64,000 bases of DNA. Origin: Alphaproteobacteria bacterium. GTDB taxonomy: Bacteria > Pseudomonadota > Alphaproteobacteria > Rhizobiales > Rhizobiaceae. The stretch lies in assembly GCA_018823835.1 (NCBI GenBank), contig JAHJHT010000013.1, positions 434,001 to 498,000 on the forward strand. Reading direction: 5' to 3'. Under the pieces are notes generated by a model. That model did no database searches. It saw only the letters and a list, made by a program, of their open reading frames with translations, and had not been told where the DNA came from. Shown here piece after piece: positions 27,774 through 34,284 of this stretch (the first letter of the stretch is position 1; every line of letters starts with the position of its first letter). The translations under genes were made by a program, and so were the position numbers.

Positions 27774-27787
27774 TTGCGATGCATCAA
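27774..27787. promoter_or_regulatory. Imperfect FixK/FNR-type site TTGCGATGCATCAA
   Basis: One arm is perfect (ATCAA) and the other is TTGCG, the same variant seen in reverse at 7783. Centred 65 bases before the DUF2267 gene, it predicts a transcript start near 27739 with a 23-base leader. Confidence 0.45.
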
Positions 27788-27863
27788 GCAGTCGAGCTGC
27801 CACTGGCGCGGCCACGGGTTTTCAGTGCGGGTCAAGAGTGGGAATGAAGCACGCTGCGTGGGT

Positions 27864-28457
27864 TCAGTGTGCGCCGGCGCCGAGCCTGCGCATTTCGTCG
27901 AGCCAAGCCTTGCGTCTGGCGTCGCTGACGCCCTCGACCAGGCCGTAGTAGGTTTGCCGAACCGGGCGGATGCCGACGAATCCCAGTATGTTGCGGCGCA
28001 GACCCGCGATGCCGTGGCCGAGAAACCAGAGCCTGTAGACGAAGCCGGGCATGCCCATCGTCACGACCAGCCGAGCCGAACGGCCTTTCAGGATGGTCTT
28101 GGGCCATCCGCCGCTGCCGGCCTCGGGATAGGCGAAGGCGACCCCCGGCCGCATAAGCTGTTCGAGGAAGCCCTTGAGCAGCGCCGGCATGGTGCCGAGC
28201 CACAGCGGGAAGACGAAGACGACGTGCTCGCTCCAGGTCAGCGCCTCGGCCGCGTCCTGCAGCCCCGTCGGTACCGAGCCTTGCTGAAACTCGTCCTGCG
28301 AGCGCAGCAGCGGAAAATCGAGCGCGGCGATGTCGATGCGTCGGATCTTGTGGCCTGCCGACTCTGCGCCCTCGGCATAGCTGTCGGCCAGCGCACGGCA
28401 GAAGCGCTTTGGCCCGGGGTCGGGATGACCGACGATGAGGAGAATCTTGCTCGGCAT
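27864..28457 (-). CDS. Flavodoxin-fold NAD(P)H:quinone oxidoreductase-like protein
   Basis: The product is 197 residues. It has the flavodoxin-like fold of the NQO1/MdaB/KefF family: KILLIVGHPDPG at the N-terminus (phosphate loop for FMN or FAD) and FPLWLGTMPALLKGFLEQLM, the flavin-binding segment. It would reduce quinones or related electrophiles with NAD(P)H in the cytoplasm. It is a single gene with a FixK-type site (TTGACCGGCATCAA) centred 58 bases upstream, so it probably belongs to the low-oxygen regulon. Confidence 0.85.
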   Translation of the reverse strand: MPSKILLIVGHPDPGPKRFCRALADSYAEGAESAGHKIRRIDIAALDFPLLRSQDEFQQGSVPTGLQDAAEALTWSEHVVFVFPLWLGTMPALLKGFLEQLMRPGVAFAYPEAGSGGWPKTILKGRSARLVVTMGMPGFVYRLWFLGHGIAGLRRNILGFVGIRPVRQTYYGLVEGVSDARRKAWLDEMRRLGAGAH

Positions 28458-28508
28458 GGGCTGCTTCCCTCTTGCCGCGCCAGACTAGCGGCCACGCCCG
28501 CCGCTTCC

Positions 28509-28522
28509 TTGACCGGCATCAA
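28509..28522. promoter_or_regulatory. FixK/FNR-type site TTGACCGGCATCAA
   Basis: It has one change from the consensus (TTGAC). The predicted transcript start is near 28474, 17 bases before the quinone-oxidoreductase-like gene. Confidence 0.65.
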
Positions 28523-28635
28523 ATGATCCTGCCGTCGGGCTTAGGGCCCCGCCAATGGACCGGCCGGCGGAAGATCAGCGCGGCCGGTGACATCGCGGCA
28601 AGGATGGGTGGGAAGTTATTGCCGGGTTCGACCGC

Positions 28636-29289
28636 TCAGGCGGCCATGTCGTGCAGCGACTGCCACTTGACGATTTCCACCGTGCGCAGGCCAGGCAGCC
28701 GGATGACGCCGCTCTGCTTCAGCTTCGAGAAGACGCGCGACACGGTCTCGATGGTCAGGCCGAGGTAATCGCCGATGTCGCTGCGGGTCATCGGCAGCTC
28801 GATCTGCTTGAGGCCGCCCTGACGCTCGGCCATGTCCGTGAGAAAGGCGGCGATGCGCTCGACGGCATTCTGCCTGCCGAGCACCAGCAGGTGTTCCTGG
28901 GCCCTGACCAGGCCCTCAAGAGCCATCGGCAGCAGGTGGCACGACATTTCCGCGGTGCGCGCGGTCCGGGTGATGGTGACACCAGTGGCGCAGATCGCCT
29001 CGGCGAAGAAGTGATGCGTGTCGTCGGCCTCGAAGCCGAACATCTCGCCGGCCAGATGGAAGCCGGATATCTGTCGCCGGCCATCGGCGAGCAAGCGGTA
29101 GACGCGAACCGCGCCGAACTCGACCCGGTAGACGCCCTGGCAGCGTTCACCCTGAGCGTAAATCTCGGAGCCGGCCGGGTAGAAGGTCGGCGAAGGGATG
29201 CGTGCCGCGCCGGTAGCCGGTCGGGCACCGGACGGAACCGGGGCGATCTGCGTGTTCAACACGATTGGCGAATTGTCCGTGAAAGCCAT
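28636..29289 (-). CDS. fixK: FixK-like Crp/Fnr-family transcription regulator
   Basis: The start at 29289 is set by GAGGAG seven bases before the ATG; an in-frame ATG at 29355 lacks a site. The 217-residue product has a cyclic-nucleotide-like sensor domain (about 35-125), a long helix and a C-terminal helix-turn-helix. The recognition helix reads ETVSR (181-185): Glu, Ser and Arg are the FNR residues that contact TTGAT half-sites. The N-terminal cysteine cluster that holds the FNR iron-sulfur centre is absent, so it is not itself an FNR-type oxygen sensor. It fits FixK, which is made on command of FixLJ. An ACGTAA-CC-TTACGT palindrome lies 90 bases upstream. Confidence 0.88.
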   Translation of the reverse strand: MAFTDNSPIVLNTQIAPVPSGARPATGAARIPSPTFYPAGSEIYAQGERCQGVYRVEFGAVRVYRLLADGRRQISGFHLAGEMFGFEADDTHHFFAEAICATGVTITRTARTAEMSCHLLPMALEGLVRAQEHLLVLGRQNAVERIAAFLTDMAERQGGLKQIELPMTRSDIGDYLGLTIETVSRVFSKLKQSGVIRLPGLRTVEIVKWQSLHDMAA

Positions 29290-29371
29290 GACCGTCTCCT
29301 CTTCGGTTGATGGCACAGCAATCACCCATTTCGCGGACGGGCGAAATTCGTTCATGTCCCTAGTGGAATAT

Positions 29372-29385
29372 ACGTAACCTTACGT
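29372..29385. promoter_or_regulatory. Palindrome ACGTAA-CC-TTACGT upstream of fixK, candidate FixJ site
   Basis: The two 6-base arms are perfect inverted repeats with a two-base spacer. The site ends at the stop codon of the receiver gene and is centred about 90 bases before the fixK start. Known FixJ targets contain TACGTA-like cores, so FixJ binding is a reasonable guess, not shown. Confidence 0.5.
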
Positions 29386-29735
29386 CATGCGCGGTTTTCC
29401 GCGGCCATCCGGACAGCGTGGACGAGCGGCGCCCCGAGGAAGGGCTTTGGTACGACCGAGACGCCCGGCATTGCCGGAACGGTCCGGAAGGGGCCGGCCA
29501 GGAGAACGACGGGTCGGGCAAAGCCACCGAACTGGTCGGCCGCATCAAGCCAGTCCTCGACCGCAGCGTCGTCGATCACCGCGCAGACCGCCTTGCGCGC
29601 AGTTCCCGACGAAAAGGCGTGGCGAACCGTGGCGTGCGAATGGACGGCGAAGCCTTCCGTCTCCAGAGCAAACTCCAGCGAGCGCCGGAATGTGCCGTCT
29701 GGGACCACGACCAGTACGAGATTTCCGGCTGCCAA
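29385..29735 (-). CDS. Degenerate single-domain receiver protein, possible FixT-like feedback factor
   Basis: A TTG at 29735 with AGGAGG eight bases upstream is the best start (116 residues); ATG 29765 gives 126. The fold is a response-regulator receiver: LVLVVVPDG at strand 1, SLEFALETEGFAV at helix 1, an Asp in AVIDDA at the phosphorylation position, and the conserved Lys in VPKPF. One acidic residue of the strand-1 pair is lost (Pro) and the switch Thr/Ser is Ala (LLAGP), so phosphorylation is doubtful. There is no output domain. It lies between fixJ and fixK and follows a FixK-type site at 29811. In Caulobacter, FixT is a single-domain receiver that inhibits FixL; this protein could play that part (inference). 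Confidence 0.72.
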   Translation of the reverse strand: MAAGNLVLVVVPDGTFRRSLEFALETEGFAVHSHATVRHAFSSGTARKAVCAVIDDAAVEDWLDAADQFGGFARPVVLLAGPFRTVPAMPGVSVVPKPFLGAPLVHAVRMAAENRA

Positions 29736-29810
29736 GCCACATGCCTCCTGCCGATCCCGCCCCAAACGGGATCTTCGCGGGCAGTTGCGCAGGAAATTCC
29801 GGGCGGTGCG

Positions 29811-29824
29811 TTGAGCCAGATCAA
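29811..29824. promoter_or_regulatory. FixK/FNR-type site TTGAGCCAGATCAA
   Basis: It has one change from the consensus (TTGAG). It lies just after the fixJ stop and is centred 82 bases before the TTG start of the receiver gene, predicting a transcript start near 29776. It would make the receiver gene part of the FixK regulon. Confidence 0.65.
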
Positions 29825-29830
29825 ATCGGC

Positions 29831-30451
29831 TCAGTTCAGCGCACGGCCCGCGGCGAGCGTCATGCGCACCAGTTCGGCGAGGCTCTTGGCTTGCATCTTT
29901 GCCATTACATTGGCGCGGTGAACCTCGACGGTACGCGGACTGATCTCAAGGTCGTAGGCAATGGTCTTGTTGGGCAGGCCGGCGACCACCGCCGACAGCA
30001 CCTGCTTCTCGCGTTCCGACAGGTGCTCCATGCGTTCTAGCACCTTGGCGGCATCGTCGGTCTGTGGTGACGATTCCCCGATGCATTCGGCGGCCCGCTT
30101 GATCGAGGCGATCAGCACCTCGTCCTCGAAGGGCTTTTCGATGAAGTCGAGCGCTCCCGCCTTCATCGCCGCAACCGCCATCGGCACGTCGCCATGGCCG
30201 GAAATCACGATCGCCGGCAGCATGGCGCCGTTATCTCCGAGCTTGGTCAGCAGTTCGACGCCGTTCATGTCCGGCATCCTGAGGTCGGTGACAAGCAGCC
30301 CCTGGGTGAGACCCGGCGCAAGGGCTAGGAAACTGGTCGCAGAGTCGTGCACGCGTGCGGTGAAACCCGCCATGGTGAGCAGGAATGCCAGCGACTTTCG
30401 CACCGGCTCCTCGTCGTCGACGATGTGAACGACATAGTCACCGGTTTGCAT
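29831..30451 (-). CDS. fixJ: FixJ-family response regulator
   Basis: The product is 206 residues. The receiver domain has the acidic pair (IVDDEE), phosphoacceptor Asp56 (TDLRMP), switch Ser (ISGHGD) and Lys (EKPF). A LuxR/NarL-type helix-turn-helix follows (about 140-200, [22 protein letters not shown]...[10 protein letters not shown]). This is the FixJ layout and length. Phosphorylated by FixL at low oxygen, it would activate fixK. The gene overlaps the end of fixL by 14 bases. Confidence 0.95.
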   Translation of the reverse strand: MQTGDYVVHIVDDEEPVRKSLAFLLTMAGFTARVHDSATSFLALAPGLTQGLLVTDLRMPDMNGVELLTKLGDNGAMLPAIVISGHGDVPMAVAAMKAGALDFIEKPFEDEVLIASIKRAAECIGESSPQTDDAAKVLERMEHLSEREKQVLSAVVAGLPNKTIAYDLEISPRTVEVHRANVMAKMQAKSLAELVRMTLAAGRALN

Positions 30452-32006
30452 TCATCGCCTCGCTGGCTTGTTGCGCAAGTGCGCCGGGCTCGAGCGCCGG
30501 CAGGGTGAAGCGGAATGTTACCCCGTCGGGGCCGTTGCGCACCATCGACAATTCGCCGCCATGCGCCTCGACAATGCGCCGCGATATCGACAGTCCGATG
30601 CCCATGCCGCTCGATTTCGTCGTCACGAAAGGCTTGAAAAGACGCTCGCCGATTTCTTCGGGAATTCCAGGACCGGTGTCGGAAACCTCGACCGTGACGG
30701 TGGCATTCTCGTCAGGCGCCGCGCGAACGACAAGCTCGCGCCGCTCGCTGTCGCGCATGGCCTCGATGGCGTTGCGGATGAGGTTGATCAGCACCTGCTG
30801 GATCTGCACCTGGTCAACCATGACGATGGCTGATCCCGGCGCGAAGTCGAACACGGTGCGCACGCCGCGTTCGCGCGAGCCGACCAGTGCCAGCGCGCCG
30901 GCTTCCTCGATCAGCCTGCGCATGTCGACCGGTGTCTTTTCGGTCTCGCCGCGGGTCACGAATTCGCGAAGGTGGCGGATGATGCCGCCGGCGCGAATCG
31001 ACTGGCTCGCCGTCTCCTCGAGCGCCTCTCGCATGCGGCCGGCGAGCCCTTCGTCCATGTCACGCAGCAGCCGAACGCAGCCCTGCGTGTAGTTGGCGAT
31101 CGCGGCGAGCGGCTGGTTGAGCTCGTGCGCCAGCGTCGAGGCCATCTCGCCGAGTTCGTTCAATCGAGCCAGGCGCGCCAGTTCGCCCTGTATTTCCTGT
31201 AGTCGCGCTTCCGATTCCTCGCGCTCCGTAAGGTCGCGGATAAAGCCGGTAAAAAAGGTCTTTCCGCCGGATTTCATCTCGCCGACCGCCAGCTTCATCG
31301 GAAAGGTCGAACCGTCCTTGCGGCGGCCGACGACGACGCGGTCGATGCCGATGATTCGCTTCTCGCCGGTCGTCAGGTAGCGGTGGATATAGCCGTCATG
31401 TTCGGTGTGGTAGGGCTCCGGCATGAGAACCTTGATGTTGCGGCCGATCACTTCCGCTTCGAGATAGCCGAACTGCCTGACCGCTGCGGCATTGAACGAA
31501 ACAATCGATCCGTCTGGCTCGATCACCACGGTTGCGTCGAGCACCGTATCCAGAATCGAGCGCAGGTGCGCTTCGCGGGTCATCAGGGCCGACTTGGTCT
31601 TGTCGATGGAGACCCGGGCGCGGTGCAGCAATTCGCCGACCCAGGCAATTGCAGTGCCAACAATTGCGAGCAGCAGCAGTTGCGCTGGCATGTCGCCGTC
31701 CAGCCCGCCGATATGGTAGGCGCCGAGCAAGGCAAGAATGGTCGTAAGCAGGCCGGGTCCGGCGCCGCCGACGACGGCAACGAGCAGGATCGCGGGCACG
31801 AACAGCATGATGCCGGTATGGTTCGGCAGCCGCCCGTCCAGCGCCAACAGGATGGCGAAAGCTGCGCCAACGGCGACAGCGGCCAGCGCATAGCGGGACC
31901 AGCCCTCAAACTGGCGTGAATAGACGGTGTGCAGGTCGCGGTCTCGGATGCCGGAATTTCCTCTCGCAGGCGTCGTTGCCAGCAAATCTGCGTTGTGTCG
32001 GCTCAT
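30438..32006 (-). CDS. fixL: FixL oxygen-sensing PAS-heme histidine kinase
   Basis: ATG 32006 is taken as start (ATG 32036 is ten residues earlier). The product is about 522 residues with four membrane segments (about 38-130), one PAS domain (about 143-260) and a kinase core with the phosphoacceptor His in AHELNQPL and ATP-site motifs [18 protein letters not shown] and GMGIGLSIS. The PAS domain keeps the heme ligand His (EHDGYIHRY) and both key arginines of Bradyrhizobium FixL (Arg six residues after the His, and Arg twenty residues after it in GIDRVV). It should therefore bind heme and be inhibited by oxygen. The third glycine of GIGR is Asp here. Confidence 0.94.
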   Translation of the reverse strand: MSRHNADLLATTPARGNSGIRDRDLHTVYSRQFEGWSRYALAAVAVGAAFAILLALDGRLPNHTGIMLFVPAILLVAVVGGAGPGLLTTILALLGAYHIGGLDGDMPAQLLLLAIVGTAIAWVGELLHRARVSIDKTKSALMTREAHLRSILDTVLDATVVIEPDGSIVSFNAAAVRQFGYLEAEVIGRNIKVLMPEPYHTEHDGYIHRYLTTGEKRIIGIDRVVVGRRKDGSTFPMKLAVGEMKSGGKTFFTGFIRDLTEREESEARLQEIQGELARLARLNELGEMASTLAHELNQPLAAIANYTQGCVRLLRDMDEGLAGRMREALEETASQSIRAGGIIRHLREFVTRGETEKTPVDMRRLIEEAGALALVGSRERGVRTVFDFAPGSAIVMVDQVQIQQVLINLIRNAIEAMRDSERRELVVRAAPDENATVTVEVSDTGPGIPEEIGERLFKPFVTTKSSGMGIGLSISRRIVEAHGGELSMVRNGPDGVTFRFTLPALEPGALAQQASEAMNANR

Positions 32007-32215
32007 CCGACGAAAGACCTGTCGCACGACATGCACAAGCCGCCACGCGCCTTATGCGCGCCGCGGCTGGATTCAAGATCCCTGACTCAAGGATGATACA
32101 GCGCTGCAGTGTTGAAGGAAAGCCGGCGGCGATGCGTCACCAGCGCGCGCTCACGCGGCGGGGTGAGTGGCTGGCGGGGCTACAGCCAGCCTTGTCATCG
32201 CGGGATTCTTGCGGC
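32007..32215. other. Intergenic stretch between the universal stress protein gene and fixL
   Basis: About 200 bases contain the fixL promoter region and a GC-rich inverted repeat (GGCTGGC with GCCAGCC, about 32169-32189) just after the Usp stop. No T tract follows on the minus strand, so it is not a clear intrinsic terminator. I see no FixK-type site and no small ORF with a ribosome-binding site. Confidence 0.4.
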
Positions 32216-33037
32216 TCAGCTCGACATGAAGCGATTCAGTTCGGCCGTGTCGAGCAGAGAACGGGTCACTCCGCCGAATACCCATTCGCGCAGCCGGCTG
32301 TGGCCGTAGGCGCCCGAGACCACGACATCGGCCCGGCAGGACGTCACGAAGCGCGTGAGGCTCTCGCCTTCGTCCTTGGCCTTGATCACCTCGCTTCGGG
32401 CCTTGATGCCGTGGCTCGAGAGATAGGCAGCGACGTCGTCAACGCCGGCGCGGATCCAGTCATCGGGCTGCGCATCGACGGTGACCACGCTCACCTCGTT
32501 GGCGAGTTTCATGAGCGGAATGGCGTCGGCCACGGCCCGCCTTGCCTCGCGCGTGTCCTTCCAGGCAACCACCACCGTCTTGCCGAGCACGTGCTCCGCG
32601 CCCTCGGCGACGACCAGTACGGGCCGGCCGGCCTGCAGCACAGCGCTGCCTGGATCGGCGACGCGGAAGGCATTGCCGCTCGCTGCGCCCTGCGGGGCGG
32701 CAGTGACTACGAGGTCGGCCAAGCGGGCGGACCTCGCAAGAGCCCGGGTCGGATTGTCGAGCACAGCCCGCCAGCCGGAGGGCACGGAACCGGCGACAAG
32801 TTCGTCGAACTCGGCATGGAGCTTCCGCTGCCGTTCGCCGATTGCGTCCTTCATCTGCTGCCATACCTCGACTGCCATGGCGCCCGCCTCGGGGCCTGCC
32901 AGCGGCAGCGGAGCGTCGGCGGCGCACAGGCCGACAAGCCGCGCTTCGTGCCGGATGGCGAGGTCTAGCGCCAGCTTGACGATCGGGGCCATCGGCCCGT
33001 CGATGCCGATGTTCACCATGATGGATTTGTAGCTCAT
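32216..33037 (-). CDS. Universal stress protein, two-domain
   Basis: The product is 273 residues with two UspA domains. The C-terminal domain ends in GAYGHSRLREWVFGGVT, nearly identical to the motif in the Usp at 21305. The first domain lacks a clear nucleotide loop. It is divergent from another Usp gene (33382) and its promoter region holds TTGACGCGGATCAA at 33099, predicting a 27-base leader. Confidence 0.92.
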   Translation of the reverse strand: MSYKSIMVNIGIDGPMAPIVKLALDLAIRHEARLVGLCAADAPLPLAGPEAGAMAVEVWQQMKDAIGERQRKLHAEFDELVAGSVPSGWRAVLDNPTRALARSARLADLVVTAAPQGAASGNAFRVADPGSAVLQAGRPVLVVAEGAEHVLGKTVVVAWKDTREARRAVADAIPLMKLANEVSVVTVDAQPDDWIRAGVDDVAAYLSSHGIKARSEVIKAKDEGESLTRFVTSCRADVVVSGAYGHSRLREWVFGGVTRSLLDTAELNRFMSS

Positions 33038-33098
33038 GTGTCTGCCCTCATTGGCCGGTCAGTTGGGAATGACCCTAGAACCTGCAGCCATGCGCGCC

Positions 33099-33112
33099 TT
33101 GACGCGGATCAA
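33099..33112. promoter_or_regulatory. FixK/FNR-type site TTGACGCGGATCAA
   Basis: It has one change from the consensus. It is centred 68 bases before the leftward Usp gene, predicting a transcript start near 33064. Confidence 0.65.
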
Positions 33113-33272
33113 GCGGGCCGCATCGACGCGGTCCGGCGTCCCGTTGCCGTCCGAATATTTTCAGGGCCGGCGCCTGCATCGGGCGCGCCGGCAGGGCAGG
33201 GGACGCATGAATCCACTGCTCTGCACCTGGAACTTATGGCCCTGAGCGCTGGACTCGAGTTCTGCCCGCCGT

Positions 33273-33286
33273 TTGAGGCTGATCAA
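33273..33286. promoter_or_regulatory. FixK/FNR-type site TTGAGGCTGATCAA
   Basis: It has one change from the consensus. It is centred 102 bases before the GTG of the rightward Usp gene, predicting a transcript start near 33321. The P2-type ATPase gene downstream may share this transcript. Confidence 0.6.
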
Positions 33287-33381
33287 GGCCGGCGGGCGGC
33301 ATCCGCGCCATTGATGGACAGGGCTTCGCCGAAGTGGCGAGGCGGCGGTCAGCGCCGCGCGCGCCCGAGAGGAGAATTGCT

Positions 33382-34218
33382 GTGAAACGCCAGGCCTTCG
33401 TTCCGTTCGTCACCTACCCGCAGGCAAATTCCGACGCCATTGCGGAAAACGCGGTCAGGGTTGCCGGCCATCTCGGCGCGAATCTCCACGCGCATGCCAT
33501 CGACGCGGACATTCCCGACGTATCCAATGCGCTTTCAACGCTGCTCCTGGACACGCCCGGTATGATCCGCAAGGCGGAAGCCGAGAGCCGCCGGCGCGGC
33601 AAGCATCTGTTGTCGGAACTCGCGAAATGGTCGAAGGTGGCAGGTGTCGATCTGACCATTGAGGAATATGCCGCGCCGCTTGCCCTTCTGGGCGAAACTG
33701 CTGCCATGCACGCCCGCTATTTCGATATCGGCCTGGTCGGGTGGGAGGCTGGAAACGAGACTTCCGCCATGACTGCCGAGGCGATGGTCTTTGGTTCGGG
33801 CAGGCCGACCTTGCTGCTGCCGGAACTCTGGAAGGTCGACGTGCTCGATCATGTCGCCATTGCCTGGGACGGCAGCCGTGTCGCGGCGCGTGCCGTGGCG
33901 GATGCCCGGCCGTTTCTGTCGCGCGCCGTCGAGATATCGATCCTTACCGTGGTGGATGAAAAGCCGCTCGGGGAAGACAACTCTGCCGACCGGCTGGCCG
34001 CCTCGCTCAAGCGGCACGGTCTCAATGCACTGACCGTGCCGATCCGCGGCCAGGACAGCCCGATCGCGGAGACCTTGCAGCAGACCGCGATCGATCGTGG
34101 CGCCAAGTTGCTGGTCATGGGCGGCTACGGCCATTCCCGCATGCGCGATTTCGTCCTCGGCGGTGCCACGCGGGGAATCCTGGGCGACCTGCTGATGCCC
34201 GTCATGCTGTCGCACTGA
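33382..34218 (+). CDS. Universal stress protein, two-domain
   Basis: The GTG at 33382 is preceded by GAGGAG about six bases upstream; an in-frame ATG at 33334 lacks a site. The product is 278 residues with two UspA domains. The C-terminal motif GGYGHSRMRDFVLGGATRG matches the other two Usp proteins of the window. It precedes a cation ATPase gene by 66 bases on the same strand and is probably co-transcribed with it. Confidence 0.91.
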   Translation: MKRQAFVPFVTYPQANSDAIAENAVRVAGHLGANLHAHAIDADIPDVSNALSTLLLDTPGMIRKAEAESRRRGKHLLSELAKWSKVAGVDLTIEEYAAPLALLGETAAMHARYFDIGLVGWEAGNETSAMTAEAMVFGSGRPTLLLPELWKVDVLDHVAIAWDGSRVAARAVADARPFLSRAVEISILTVVDEKPLGEDNSADRLAASLKRHGLNALTVPIRGQDSPIAETLQQTAIDRGAKLLVMGGYGHSRMRDFVLGGATRGILGDLLMPVMLSH

Positions 34219-34284
34219 CGTTCGGGTTGTCTTGCCACGCGACTTCGGGAGAGGGAGGATCAACGCCAGTATCGGGACCGGACA

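Larger units (their letters stand above)
33038..33381. promoter_or_regulatory. Divergent promoter region between two universal stress protein genes
   Basis: These 344 bases contain no supported gene. They hold two FixK-type sites, one for each direction (33099-33112 and 33273-33286). A few short ORFs cross the region but lack ribosome-binding sites. Confidence 0.7.

Noticed and set aside
32169..32189. GC-rich hairpin after the leftward universal stress protein gene
   Set aside because: There is no T tract on the minus strand and the loop is irregular; it was not called a terminator.
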